Assembly: GCA_963556695.1 (NCBI GenBank)
Contig: CAUWAG010000010.1
Coordinates: 3,534,001-3,598,000, forward strand
DNA: 64,000 nucleotides
DNA from: Anthostomella pinea
Lineage: Eukaryota; Ascomycota; Sordariomycetes; Xylariales; Xylariaceae
Direction: 5' to 3'
This document shows positions 1 through 12,134 of this stretch, piece by piece. The notes beneath the pieces are model-generated. The model searched no databases, was not told the DNA's origin, and worked only from the letters and a program-made list of their open reading frames with translations. The translations under genes were made by a program, and so were the position numbers. Each line of letters opens with the position of its first letter. Position 1 is the stretch's first letter.

Positions 1-1678
1 GTGTAGACACAGAGAGAGGAGACGAAGACAACGGTTGCCACAGTCCTGTCGGGAGACTCAGTTTGGGCCATTGCCGAGAGCGAGCGTTTGTAATCTTGCT
101 AGCATGTAGACAGATGGCTTACCTCGCAATGGGAGGAGCGGCCATGTAGGCGCTCGCTACGTCGGACATGTTGTGCGATTGTGCTGGTGGACGATTTCAA
201 GTTGTCAAGTTGTCAGGTCGAAGGAAAAATGTTGTGAAGGTGGATAACCAGCTCCGCGCGAGGCAGGTCAGGAAGTAGGACAAGAACACGTTTGCTTCCT
301 TTGACGAGGCTCAATGCATGGGCTGTATTATGGTGGCACAATAGGCAAGCAGGCGGCCAACTGCGCCGCTGTTTGCATGTTGCTTGACCAATCGAGGGGA
401 AGGTCAGCTGAAGAAGGGCTGGGAGGTAGGATTGGTGAGATGATGAAGGAAGAGGAAGAGGAATCTGTGTCGTGTCAAATTCTGACAAGAGCTAAAAAGA
501 GCTTCAGGTTGCCGTCCAGCCACAGTGGGGCTTGATTCTAGCCACACTATTTCTGCTGCTTCAATCTGTGGCTTCAACCCTGACCCGTCAATTTCTCTGC
601 AGGTGGCTGGGGCAGCCCCGGAAGCCCGACCAGTCTCCATGAAATTGAATCCCTTCGTGTAACCTGAGCTCGTGTGACGGTAGGATGCCACTCGAGTTGC
701 GATGTAGTGTTTTGCTTGTACAGACCTTGAGCCAAGTCTGGAGTCACAGACGTGCTCGGTCAGTATGAGCCGCTTCTCCTCGCACTCGACTGCTGGTGCC
801 TCCTTTCAGCCTCCTCCATGGCTCTACCGCCAACCACTGGGAAAGGAGAAAAGTAGCCCATGGCTTTCATGAGTGAGGCTTGAGAACAGTCTTGTTTCGG
901 AGCAACACGTCAATCGAGTTGCTGCTCTATCTCAATCCTTCATGATCCTATCTGTGGGCTCCCAACTTGTCCCTACCTAGACTTGCAGAGTTCATTAGAA
1001 GGAGGTACGTCTCACAGTCGCAGGCATGAATCGGACTTCGACACTGAGAATCTGAGGCTAGGCACCCTGTGCCTACATCTCAAGTAATGATGATTGCTCA
1101 TGGCGCTGCTTGCCGGGCGCTGCAGGAAGCCGACACTCCGAGGCTCACAGCTTACTGCTAAGGCTGCTCAAGGCATACACGTTGCGATGTTTATTGATAC
1201 GGGCCACGGGTCGATACGGGTCAGTACATACGGCAAAGCTGATACCTGTGTGCGAACTGATTTCTCGGAAGCCAGATGCACCGGACCTGAATGACTGAAT
1301 GACGTTGTGTAGTATGGTGTGCAGTTGCATTCTCTTTCTGACTTGTTTGCCGACGAGAGATTGCGAAGCATCCAGCTCGGCCATTCCGTCGGAATCCTCG
1401 CTTGAGTCTGCAGAGGGCCGGTGTCCGACGGGATGATTCACGAACACGGGACGACGACAACAAGCAAACGGCTCCTCGTTTGACAACTCACCCAGGTGTA
1501 GCATAAATGGTTCACAACTCCAAAATGGGCTGCGGCTCTATCGCGTTGAAGGTGCTTCTCGCTGCATATATAGGAACTATGACTCACCAGCCTCCTCTGA
1601 ACTGCCTGACAGAGAACTTCTCTTCGCAGACTCTTCATAGCCCTCCTTCACCGACTGCGTCCTGTCCAGAATCTCGCC
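1..1678. other. Intergenic, no supported gene
   Basis: I see only short open frames with no recognisable domain and no consistent splice structure. Around 440-465 there is a purine-rich run (GAGGAAGAGGAAGAGG type). The last 110 bases before 1679 look like promoter and leader of the secreted-protein gene. Confidence 0.6.
1565..1574 (+). promoter_or_regulatory. TATA-like box of the secreted-protein gene
   Basis: CATATATAGG lies about 110 bases upstream of the ATG at 1679, a normal distance for a fungal TATA element with a short leader. Confidence 0.45.
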
Positions 1679-2669
1679 ATGTTCACTGCCGCAGCTCTCG
1701 CTATTCTCGCCAGCCCTGCGCTGGTGGCTGCCTCGAATGGCCATACCCTCAAGCCGGTGGGCACCTGGGTCCTTCGTGACAGCTACATCGGGTGTGTTGG
1801 GGGTGCATGTGATTACACCTTCGCCATCGACGAAGGTCGTAACAACGTTCACGAGTGTGGCTTCACTGTGAGATCACCCTCCGACGACGTCGCTCCGGAC
1901 CACCTCCATTTCGAGAGTGTCGTCTGCCAGGGCTCGGAGAACACGATAAGGGTCAACGGTGCCTGGGGTTCGAACCACTCCATCGTCCTCTGCTTCACCG
2001 ATCTCGGGAAGAATACCTACGCATGGTTTGGATTCGACGACTGGGAGATTGAAGACGACAATATCGTTACTTCCAAGGAGAGCCCTGCATACCCCGTCGG
2101 AGACTTCGGCAATGACGATGAGGTCTCGGAAGCTGAGCGAGCATCTCCAGGCACTTGTGTCTGGGGCATCGACTCGCTGAATCGAAGTAAGCGAGCGCCC
2201 TAACCCGCGCGAAGACTTTTTCTTCGGTTGGACAAGCACTAATAAGAAACTGTGTAGCTGTCAGCAGTACCGCCGTTCATATGGACCTCGGGTTCAAAGA
2301 CGAGAATGGCAATCAACTTGCCTGTACCATTGACGCCATGCCTCCTTCTGGCTCTGACCCGCAGACCTGGGGCTTCTACAATCAAAAATGCGATGAGAAT
2401 GACTGGACAGTCTCATGGGGCTATCAGCCACAGAACGACACTGGCGCGATGACTTTACGCGAGTATGTTTGTTCCGTTTAATTCCCCGCTGCATCCCCTT
2501 TACTCGTCCCGCGTCACTCGGCATGAGGCTTCCAAGTACCAAGAAGCGTTGTTACTAATGACCCGATAGTCCCAGCCATGACAAGGAAGCTTGGTTCTTC
2601 TGGGACAATGTCACCACTCAGACGATGCTTCTCGATACGCGCTCACCCGAATTGAGCGCGTTTTGCTGA
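1679..2669 (+). CDS. Secreted protein of unknown function, three exons
   Basis: Exons are 1679-2186, 2258-2462 and 2570-2669, giving 270 residues. Intron 1 runs GTAAGC to TAG and intron 2 runs GTATGT to TAG. Both carry an ACTAAT branch point, and the frame stays open across both joins. The N-terminus (MFTAAALAILASPALVAAS) is a typical signal peptide with cleavage expected near residue 18-19. The mature part has spaced cysteines, many Trp/Asp/Gly residues and no membrane helix. I recognise no family. An effector-like or wall-associated role is inferred only from secretion and orphan character. The first exon alone would read through the donor into a false stop, which confirms that intron 1 is needed. 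Confidence 0.75.
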
Positions 2670-3074
2670 GCGTGTCGAGGAGAAGCCGGCCGAGAGACGT
2701 GCCTTGTGCCTCGTGGGGGTCGTTTTGCCAGTCTGCTATGTGGAGAGCTTTTCCCGCTACAAATTGGTCGCGTGTCGGGTATTCCATTGTATGATCTTCG
2801 TGCAAGTCCCGGCCTCAATTGTCAGCTGTGTGGCTGTAGGTCGCGTCGCGTTGGCATATCCGAGGCTTGAGAGCTTTTGTTATGAATTTGTCTACGCTAG
2901 GGAACCTTATGGCAAGAAACACATGCTCACAATCACACTAGGTCATCAATGTTGAAGATGATCTTTACTTAGAGAATCGTCGCTGTGAAGCAGGACTTCT
3001 ACCTCGTTTACCGTTCGAATCGAGTCCTTATACGTTACACGTCAAGGAGCATCCAGACCACCTTTCTAATATTC

Positions 3075-3948
3075 ATGTTCGTGCCTGTTAAAACAAGGAG
3101 ATGGAGTCTCCCCGACGGTCAGCCACACGATCACATGGCGCCGTGGGAAGAAACATGTCAGGTCTGCCTGGAACCCCTCGCCGACCGCGTTAGCATAAGG
3201 CTCGATTGCGCACACATAGCCTGCCAGGGATGCCTCTATGAGATCTTCGAACGATACCCGGCCAAATGCTGTGGCCGAATCGCGCTCACACCTGCAGTCC
3301 TCGCGGCCTTAGGCAAGGAGCGCGTTCGAGCCTACCACAGCTTGCACACAAACATGGTTACGCTTCCGTGCAGCAGCGAAGACTGCAACGTCCTCATTTC
3401 GACCCGGGAAATCGTCGACTTGGTGGCGGAATGCCAGTCCTGCGGCCGACGGACGTGCGCCCCGTGCCGTGGCGAGGCCCACGCCGAGGGAGGAGAAAAA
3501 TGCGTCGAACTCGGACTTGCGAGGCAGACGCAGGAGGTCATCGAACGCAAACGATGGAAGCTATGCCCGACGTGCAGACAAGCCATCGATCGTACCTATG
3601 GGTGCACCCACATCACGTATGTTGGAGACCCCCTCTCTCTTACTACCTAAGCCTGTGTTTCGCATGATCCCAGCCCCGAAAAAAGCTCTCGAACATCTCG
3701 CTAATCACATGATCCCGGACAGTTGCCCCTGCGGCACAATGTTCTGCTATAACTGCGGCCGGCTCTGGGACCAGTGCCGAGACGAGTGCGGGCTTGACGG
3801 CGGCGACGCGATAGAGGAGCCAGGAAGCATGTGTTCGCGCATATTTACAACCGTCAGCGGAGTGCTACTGTGTTCGGCGTTTGTTATTTTCCTTGGCCCG
3901 TTTCAGGCATTGCGGGAGAGACTGGCAGCACTGGGACGGGACGCATAG
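3075..3948 (+). CDS. Compact RING-IBR-RING (RBR) E3 ligase-like protein with C-terminal membrane helix
   Basis: Exons are 3075-3616 and 3723-3948 (donor GTATGT, acceptor AG at 3721-3722), giving 255 residues. RING1 begins at C28-x2-C31. A short IBR follows, with CxxC pairs and a late His/Cys (QSCGRRTCAPC). RING2 begins C164-x2-C167, then YGCTHITCPCG and FCYNCG. In RBR ligases the Cys in the GC-x-H motif of RING2 accepts ubiquitin as a thioester; here that is C177. Residues 222-244 (FTTVSGVLLCSAFVIFLGPF) form a likely membrane anchor just before the end. The ATG at 3075 is the first in frame after non-ATG codons; the one at 3135 is an alternative that also keeps RING1 whole. The protein is short for an RBR, with almost no N-terminal regulatory domain. 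Its substrate is unknown. Confidence 0.8.
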
Positions 3949-4345
3949 GATAATAAACTCTGCAGCCCAGGCAGGGCTGCAAGCGTGTTGGGTCCCGTGG
4001 CCAGCAGCGACAAGGCCTTTATCGTGGCTGGGGCGCTGTGAAGGAGAGGTCGTGAGAGAGGCCGTGACAACGGGAGTGACGACGGGAGCGCTGTACAGTG
4101 GTGCGAGAGGTTCGGATGAAAGGCCCAGCGCGAGGCGAACGCGACTTACTGTCGTTTGGCGTATTGGATACGGTACCTGGGTTTAGACGCAGTGTGTTCA
4201 GTCGAGTTATAGAGTTCGCTGTTACCTACGACCTACGGCCCGATCGACTGGTGACTAATACCTAGCTACACTAATATCATCCTTTTCTGTCGCTCCTCGG
4301 TCATGTTACAGTTCTTCCATCAGATCGTGCCGCCTCCCCTGGAGC

Positions 4346-6183
4346 TCAGAGCTCTATCTCCTCCTGTCTCCTCTTCACCATCAATCTCGCGCGTGGATCG
4401 GCCACGATAGACCATCCATAGGGGAAGACCTTGGGCTCCCCGGCCTCGCTGAACTTGAAGTCGTACTTCATCAGCAGGTGGACGAGCGCGACCTTGACCT
4501 CGTTGGCAGCGAAGAAGCGGCCGGGACAAGCGTGCTGGCCGTGACCGAAGCCCATGTGCTCGGGACTGGTGCTCGCCAGCTGTGCCCAGGACTCATTGCC
4601 CGGGTCTTGGCGTATCTTGAGGAAGCGGTAGGGGTCCCATTCCTGCGGGTCGCTGTAGACCTCCGGATCCCACATCTTCTCGGCTGAGACTATGATGAAG
4701 TTTCCCTTGGGGAGGACGGTGCCGTCGGAGAGCTTGGTGTCCTTCTCAATGTAGCGTCGAATCGAGGCTAGGTTCGTCCTCGGTCAGCTGCTTGGTCTTG
4801 GCACTGCCCTGGTTGGAAAGGGGAATAGGGATGAGGGATGAGGGCTTACCTATCGCGACCGGCTTCACACGCTGCGTTTCCTTGACAACGCTGTCGAGCA
4901 ACTTCAAATTGTACAGTGAAGTCTTCTTCCAGCCGTCCCTCCCGATAACCTCGGCCATTTCCTTTCGCAGGGGCTCAATGATATCTGGGTGCGCGATGAT
5001 ATCGGCAAGGACTTTCATGATGAGATCGGTAGTGGTGTGGATAGCAGCCGTGGACAAGTTGAGCTGCATGAGCGCGGGGTCATAGGGTTGGCCCTTGGCG
5101 GTCTGCTCGAACCACTCCATCGCGTCGTTCAGCTCCTTGGGATCTTTGCCCTCGGCAATCATGGCCGCCTTGGTGGCGCGTCGCTTGTCGAGCACCGGCT
5201 GGATGACGCGTCGAGCATCCCTGACCTGCTGGCGCGTATCCCGCGCCAAAGGCAGGAACATCTGCGCGATCGGGCGCAACAAATAAGGGTAGACTCGTAG
5301 CTGCCTGGCAGACGTGAATAGGGAAACCGTATGGTCGATGGTGATCTTCAGCCACTCCGGGTTGCGGCACAACTCCTCCCCCAGAAAGACTCTGGATGAG
5401 ATGCGAGCCACGAGCATCAGCATGGTGTCCTTGAGCTGTATCTCATGCCATTCTTGAAGATCAAGTCAGCGAATCTACGTATACATCGGTGGCGGAGATA
5501 GAGAACCGCTCACCTTTGCTATCTCCCAGGAGGTCTTGCAACGTGGCTGTACATTCGTCAGAGAGCGGTTGTGTCACATGCCCTAGCAGTCCGAAATCTG
5601 TCAGTATAATCTTCTATACCGGAGTCACCTTCGGGGCTCGTGGTTTTTCCTACCAAGCTTCTGTGTCAGTTGTCTTTGTGCGACGAACCTGACCAGCTGT
5701 TGGCCGTTGGTGCCGGCCCTGAAGGTCTCGAAGGTGGATAGGTGCGTGTGGAATTCCTGCAGTCTTCGTTCAGTGGTTCATCGTTGGTACGAGAAAGGCT
5801 GAGAGAAGACTCACGTGTCTAATGGCCGAGTCGAAACTTAGCTCGGGGATATTGCGAACCTCCTGGGCGTACTTGTTGGGCAACACGATGGTTTCGCCGA
5901 TCTCGGTGATGGCTCTGTACGGCTTGCCATGGGCCGCGTCAAGGGCTTTATGTATCAGTCTTTTCGCATGGGTCTGGAAGTGTTTTTTGGCCTCGACGTC
6001 GGTGAACTGGAAGGGCTTTCGAGGATTGATCAACTCGAACTCGCTGCTTTTCGTGCCGAAAAGGTAGTAGCAAGCAAGGACGCACACAAAGAGTGGAATA
6101 AGGTAAGGGCGGATGCCCATGTCCATGGCGGTGACGGATACTCGGTCAGCCCAAGGGACTCCTGACGGGATTGAAGAAGCCAT
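4346..6183 (-). CDS. Cytochrome P450 monooxygenase (microsomal, ent-kaurene-oxidase-like fungal group)
   Basis: Five exons (6183-5815, 5756-5654, 5582-5514, 5452-4850, 4767-4346) encode 521 residues, and every join is GT..AG with the frame kept. An N-terminal anchor (YLIPLFVCVLACYYLFG) places it in the ER membrane. The family marks are complete: I-helix AAIHTTT, K-helix E372-T-Q-R375, DPYRF (the PERF region, 426-430) and the haem loop FGHGQHACPG with the Cys ligand C462. The usual Arg of FxxGxRxC is His460, as in several fungal secondary-metabolism P450s. The FTDVEAKKHF and VTQPLSDEC stretches are typical of fungal CYP503/CYP68-like enzymes; that subfamily call is by eye. The enzyme should insert one O2 oxygen into a lipophilic substrate using an NADPH-P450 reductase. 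No synthase gene lies beside it, so the substrate is unknown. Confidence 0.93.
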
Positions 6184-6275
6184 GGTCGTCAGTGGTGTCG
6201 AGCGAAGATCCAGAGTGTCAGAACTCAGGACAGACAGACCATCGCAGTCCCGACTCAACCAACGGCCAGGAGGAG

Positions 6276-6284
6276 TGTTTTATA
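6276..6284 (-). promoter_or_regulatory. TATA box of the P450 gene
   Basis: On the minus strand the sequence reads TATAAAACA about 95 bases upstream of the P450 ATG at 6183. Confidence 0.55.
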
Positions 6285-6433
6285 CTCTCATACAGTCATC
6301 TTCCAGCTCTCATTTCGATCCGCAGTGTGGGGGGTCCACCCGGCCACCATGGCATACCTGATCCACACGGGTAGCCGGAGTCCCGCTCGTACACACTATT
6401 CCCGCCATATATTCCCCGGCCGTGCAATTATAC

Positions 6434-6584
6434 TTGCACAATGCATTTCCAGGCTGGTGCGATGCACAAGTCGCGGGAGGAAGCACCCTCGGCACCCCAG
6501 TGCCCCGTACCGGTAGACTTATACCGGCACTATCCATTCTAGCACCTGCACAAAATTGCACAAGACATGCATAAACTTGCACAA
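6434..6584. promoter_or_regulatory. Cluster of TTGCACAA octamers upstream of the P450
   Basis: TTGCACAA occurs at 6434-6441, 6556-6563 and 6577-6584. The shorter TGCACAA occurs at 6463-6469 and 6547-6553. Five near-identical sites in 151 bases, 250-400 bases upstream of the P450 start, suggest a binding array. The octamer resembles C/EBP-type bZIP half-site pairs. The assignment to a regulator is inference. Confidence 0.35.
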
Positions 6585-7144
6585 GAGCCCCCATTGCAAC
6601 CCTTGTCGCCCAACAATGATCTCGTCTGCACAGTAGGCCTGGCCAGAACCCCCATCCCTGCAAAGGTAGTGAAGCAGGCGAAGCTGCATAAGCGCCGGCA
6701 GTTGCAGCGTTGAAGAGCGGTCGGGCGGGAGCTACCTCCGTAAGGTAACGTATGTAGACCCCGAGGCCTCTACGAACCCCCCTTATTAATCATCACACCA
6801 ACTGCCCCTAGCCGTCTGAACGTCGCCTGAGGGTGCAGTCGACCTGCCATAGAAACACAGCAGCATCGGCTTGGTTACATGCACCCAGCATGAATGACGG
6901 GTGGGAATGACTCCCCTAATTTCGATGCCAGCTGACAGGAATATGGCTAGCACGGGAAGAGTACTAAATTAGTAAATACAGCCATGCGCTTTTAAGACCC
7001 AACCTCTACAGCTAGCGAGGCTCCATCTACTCGATCTTCGTCCCTTTCCTTTGCGAACGCGCTCCGATGCTTGTGATGGTCTTCTCCTTCATCTCTCGTC
7101 TCGTCATCTCTCAAAATCTCGAGGCTCCGCTGCAGCCGTTGTGA

Positions 7145-7174
7145 TGCCGTGCCGTGCCGTGCCTTGCCGTGCCG
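7145..7174. repeat. 5-bp tandem repeat (TGCCG)
   Basis: Six tandem copies of TGCCG, one with a single change (TGCCT), followed by an interrupted further copy. Confidence 0.8.
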
Positions 7175-8152
7175 TGATGCCGCACATCGCTCGCTCGTTC
7201 GCCCTCATTCTCCTGTTCCGTGCTTGTGATGCTGATGCTGATAATGCTCTCGCCGTGGAAGCCTACCCGTCGCTTGGCTTTGTTCGCGCTCTCCAGGTGA
7301 AGCCGAGCCAACACCAACGCGTTATCCAGACTTGCGTACGTCTTCTTCACACACGCCGTGATCACGAAAGAGGAGACCTCGCTCAACGCATGCTGTGGCC
7401 ACAGCTACATCACTGAACGGGTCGTCTCCTTCGCAGCGCCGTGTTCCGTCTCGACCTCTCCTGCTATCAACGTCGGCCTGTGTCATGCCTCGCGCTCGAC
7501 GCGCTTCACGATGTCAACCAAATGATGTGGCCGTTGCTTCCAGGTTGTTGCGGATACTCCGTTCGTATTACACCCAACCCGCTCACGAGCGCTTTGTTCT
7601 CTCCAGTTATCGTTGTCTCAGTGTGTACACGCGTCCTCATCATGCGCTGCGTCAGAGCAATCGTCTCTTATCAGGATGCCTCGGCCAGCTGGGAGGACTG
7701 CTGCTTGCTCCGCATGCCTCTGCCGTCGTCGTGACCAGATGATTTCTCGCGCTTCGTCAGGTCGAATGATCGCTTGGGGGTCCGTCTCACGCGTTGCGGA
7801 GCGGCGACGTCGGCGGCAAACGCGCCCTCCACGCATAGCGAACGTGTCTCTCAACGCCCACGCGACCTCGTCGTACGTGCCTGATGGTATCACCTTCAAA
7901 GCCGTCACTGTCACAATGCGACGCGTTCCAAGGACTGCTTCCATCCAGTCAGCTGCTCCTAAGTAACTTGTCTTCAGTAGTAACGGCGTTATCCAGCGCG
8001 CGATCGCAGGGGAGACAGAGGTTCTGACCGCGAGCAGACCAGGGGGTCGGTATGTGGCGTCCGTGAATGCCTAGCCGAGCCATAAGGGAGTATATATACC
8101 TGTCATTCTCCGTCCTTTGATTAGCCAAAGGAAATATCTAACATTCCCTCCG

Positions 8153-8200
8153 ACCATCCGACCATCTGACCATCCAACCATCTGACCATCCGACCATCCG
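8153..8200. repeat. 8-bp tandem repeat (ACCATCYG)
   Basis: Six contiguous octamers ACCATCCG, ACCATCTG, ACCATCCA, ACCATCTG, ACCATCCG and ACCATCCG. They differ only at the last two positions, mostly by C/T transitions. Confidence 0.9.
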
Positions 8201-9773
8201 GTCGGTCCCACGCCCATTTCCGCGCCCGTTTCCAGATGTATAAGCCAAAACCTGACTGCCAGAGGACGGGCGTGGCCGCTGCCGTAGACGTGTGCATATA
8301 GCGCCGGCAGTTAAGCAGCCCGGATGACGCTGACGCGAGAATTTATGTAAGGCTATAAGTTATATGCAGGTCGTACACAACGCTCGTGCGTGTATCGGCA
8401 GGTGGCGCTCCCGTGCATAAAGAGTAAGTTCGTGGGCTCGGCGCCTGGTGCCCGTCACCTGTCACCACCTATCCCTTAGATCGCTGGCGGAGATGCTACC
8501 GTAAGTAACATTTAGTACTAGACACACACTCTAAACACAAGGCAAGGCTTATCATTTAACCTGGTGACCAAAGCCCCTTTCACTCCCATGCATCTAAGGC
8601 TCACCCTCATCTTTTGAACCCTTTTTATCCTTGCTAGCTGCAGCAAGCTATATCCACAGGCAAACACTGGGAGAGATCCTCAGAGCTTCCCCCTTTACGA
8701 GCTACTAGAAGGTCCAGGGCGCGGGAGGGTGCTACCACGCCACGTGGATCCTCCTCTACTAGACGCTTCGACCCTGAGTGTGAACCTTTCTTGTCGGTGA
8801 CTTCCATCTTCAACACAATGCAGAAAATGTCCGAGTTCTCCCTTTGCCGACAACTAGGCGCTGTGGCCCCTTTCGTGCGCACCTTAATAATCGGCGACTT
8901 GCATTCCATGCAGACAGTGGTACTGAGGGCATTATCTGTGAACAGATGATCGTAGTATGGAGGTAATAGCGGTGCTCATGGACATGACTCACTCTTATAC
9001 TGGGAAGTGACACCGATACTTCAGGGGAGGCCAGCCCTTTGGAGAAGGTTCCTGGCCAGAGACCGAAACAATGCCATTGCTGGTGAGGCCCAGCCTGTCA
9101 TCGGCAAAGCTCGATGGCCTGACTGTAGGACTTGACGGACCCCTGACATGAGTGCTAAGCGCGGAGCAACTACACATATTCATAGCCTTTGTCAGAAGTA
9201 TAGAAGGCCGTTCGGCTTGAGTAATCATTGAAGTGCATGCCGTTCCAAATGACTAAGTCCTAAGTCCCCATAGTTGAAAGGGTATCACAAGGCGTCATTT
9301 GTGACCCGACAAGCAGTTCACAGCAATGGACAGCCCCTATGCGTGTCTACCCTATCAACCCATCTTGGTTGTGATGAAGACAGTTATACTTTGCTATGAG
9401 CACAGCTTCACCATTCACATTCATAGGTCTGTCATGAATCTGCAAACCACTGGAAACGTTCATTGCCCTTAAAAGAAGGATGTGGTTCCTTAACGGGCTC
9501 CAACCCCAACTCTGATCCGGTCTCTCTACAGAACAATGCGAGCCCCTAATGAGTTTCCTAACTTCTTAGTCATAGTGCCTGTTTCTACGAAGTCATGCCT
9601 CTACTATTGGCAGCGCACAGGTGGAAGCGTATCATGGCCATGTGAAGCTTGTCACATGTGTTTAGGGCCTCACTGACCGTCGTCGCTAAGGGTACTTCTC
9701 ATTCTGCTGGCGCCGTCCTCGCCATCATCACCTTCGTCACCGCTGTCCCGGTCATTAACCACAGGTACACACC

Positions 9774-9920
9774 CCGCAGCGACTATAGAGGGTTGATACC
9801 CTGCGGCAATGACCGGGTGTATATACAGGTCCTGCGGCGATTATGAGGAAGGCACATGGGCCCCACGGCGATCATAGGGGTAACACACGGGCCCGCGGCG
9901 ATCTTAGGGGGTGCCCACGC
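9774..9920. repeat. Degenerate minisatellite with GCGGCGAT core
   Basis: Four loosely spaced copies share a core like GCGGCGATCATAGGGG (variants GCGGCAATGACCGGG, GCGGCGATTATGAGG, ACGGCGATCATAGGGG, GCGGCGATCTTAGGGG), linked by CACACGGGCCC-type spacers. The copies have diverged considerably. Confidence 0.5.
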
Positions 9921-10358
9921 CCTCCCAGGGCCTGATAGATACGCGAATAATCATTTCCTGAGTTGTCCCCTAGACTATCCATGATACAGCCGTTTACCGA
10001 TCTTAATCTCATATCCCAGCCACGGTATCAAGCCACGGCTGTCAGCTCTTTGGCAACTCCCATCTCCATTTCAAACCATGACTCCGAGCCACGGGCTCAA
10101 GCCGCGCGGCTTGTCCTAGCAATCCCATGCCCCAAGAAGTTCTAGTTCTTTGCACAAAATATTCAAGTTCCTGAGGACACCCCCTCAAAAACCCAGCAAT
10201 TCCTCTCTTCCTCCCACCTCAACACAACTCAGGCATCAACCAAGTCTATTCTGCTTCCCCTACACTGCCCCGATCACAACATCCATCGGCGCCATATAAA
10301 CAAGATCGCAGTCCTCATTGCCCTTCGCCAGTAAAGCACCTCACTTAACCCACCCACA

Positions 10359-11009
10359 ATGGGCGGCTAATCTGACCCTCAACACTCTGTCTGGCGAGGA
10401 GCCCTACCATCCTCGCTGACCTCCGGCTGGCTCCAGCAGGGGTCATTCGAGTACTCAGCCCACAGAACGCGATCTCTCATCATCCGGATGTACCTGAAGA
10501 AAGTCGACGAAGTAGGGAATAGTATATTTGAGCTGTCTGAAGATGTCCATATCGTAAGTCCTGCACCAGACTCCGTCCGACGACGACCCCTACGAGTCGC
10601 TCTACCTACCATCAACTGAACGAGACCACCCCTAGCAACCATGAGACTCGGAGTCCGCCACCGTGCGGAGCAATTTGGCAATGTATATTCCGAAATTGTC
10701 AAGAATATCGCAGAATGTTGCAATGACAGCCAGGCGATCTCGGCTTTATCCCAGACTGACCGACACTGGAGCAAATGGGCTATCGAAGTACTGCAGCAAC
10801 ATAATACCACCAACCAGGGATCGAGCGCGGCACACTACGCAGCAGCATACGGCCTTGTCTCACAAGACAAGCTTCTCTTCCTCCCCCCATCTCCTACTAT
10901 GTGCACAGATGTGAGCGGACGCAATACCCAGTCCTGGTACCACCCCCGTACAGTGCTGACAGAACCCATAGAAGCTGATCCTTTCCCCCTTCGATCATTC
11001 CAACCGTGA
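10359..11009 (+). pseudogene. Frameshifted remnant of an unknown protein gene
   Basis: ATG at 10359 opens a coding-like frame, but codon 4 is TAA. Past it the frame stays open for 61 codons (residues such as IIRMYLKKVDEVGNSIFELS) up to a good donor GTAAGT at 10554. The coding-like continuation begins at 10641 (MRLGVRHRAEQFGNVYSEIV) and stays open to 11009. The only good acceptor (TAG at 10633-10635) joins it one base out of frame, as if one G had been lost after the AG. One stop plus one frameshift indicate decay. I do not recognise the family. An intact shorter gene starting at 10641 is the alternative. Confidence 0.45.
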
Positions 11010-12134
11010 TGGAACCCAGAGAAAGACAATGGCCAAACCACTTCATCTGTCCGACCCAAACATGGCACCGGGCATGATAATGGAACGAGAGCTGTCTATC
11101 AGCAAGCTATACCCGACGCAGTAACAGGTGTGCCCATTAGACCCGGACCAGCTTTCCACACAGGCGAAACCATCGCGACCGGTGCTAGCAGTATCGCCGA
11201 GTCTCAAGCAACGGCCACAGGCACTGCAACTATAACGTGGAGCCATTTACTAACCGCTATTCAGTCCACAAGGAATAAACACGCAGCGTAAAAGGTCCAC
11301 GGGAGTTAACGCCACCCACTTGTTCGTCTGTGATTCTTCTGGTTCCGTCGCCGAACACCTAACCATTGGCGCGAGTCTACTTGAACCACCGGCACTGCCT
11401 CGATTTCTTGGCGGAACTGTTTTTCGTCCGACGGTTGCAGATATGGGGAGTCGTAATGCTTCTGGGGATGGCGTGGGCTCAAATCCTGCGTCACCTTCTC
11501 CGTCGCTGTGGCCAGAAAGAGCACCCAGGTCTCGCAACGCCTCAGGGCAACAACGCCGAACTGCAACGGTTCCAGCGAGACGGGAAACAATCTGCCTGGA
11601 AGATGTACACATAACGGATTTTTCAGCATTTTTATCCGTCATCTCGATAGACGACGCCATGGTGCCAACAAGCATCTCTCGCCCGCAACGGTGACATCGA
11701 CGAGGAAACCGAGAACTCTGGCAATACCGAGCAAGAGAATAACGGCCTAAGAGGGCCCCCTATACGATGGTAGCGTCTTATCCCCAGACGCTTGTATGAT
11801 ACTGTACTTACAGCAATACAGTTGCACACAGTAACTTGCAATACCGACGTCGACACTCGCGCACCAGTCGATACCAAAGCTCATGAGTATTACCATCCCT
11901 GCGCTGGTCCTTCGCAAAGGGTCTGCTGCCACCCGAAGTGTCCACGTACCAAGATCGATATTGCAGTCCTTCTCACGAATATTTATATCTCCCACTTCCG
12001 TCTTTTCTTTCTCCGCCCTCCGCCCTCCATCTCCTCCACCACAACATATACACACTCAAATACTTCTACATCTCTGACTCCTTTCACACCTACAACCACC
12101 CCCATACCAACAAATACTTCCATCATCCGAAATC
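11010..12134. other. Intergenic, no supported gene
   Basis: Only short frames with no domain signal. The segment 11940-12130 is C/T- and A-rich and looks like the leader of the small gene at 12135. Confidence 0.45.

Larger units (their letters stand above)
6585..10358. other. Gene-poor block with minisatellites
   Basis: About 3.8 kb without a convincing gene. Short open frames lack domain signal and change frame without usable introns. The stretch 7050-7950 is C/T-rich on the plus strand. The region holds the simple repeats listed separately. I see no transposase, integrase or reverse transcriptase motif. Confidence 0.5.

Noticed and set aside
4346..6183. P450 as part of a secondary-metabolite cluster
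   Set aside because: No synthase, cyclase, prenyltransferase or cluster regulator lies nearby. The MFS gene is about 57 kb away.
8153..8200. CRISPR-like array
   Set aside because: Direct 8-bp tandem units without spacers, and the host is a eukaryote.
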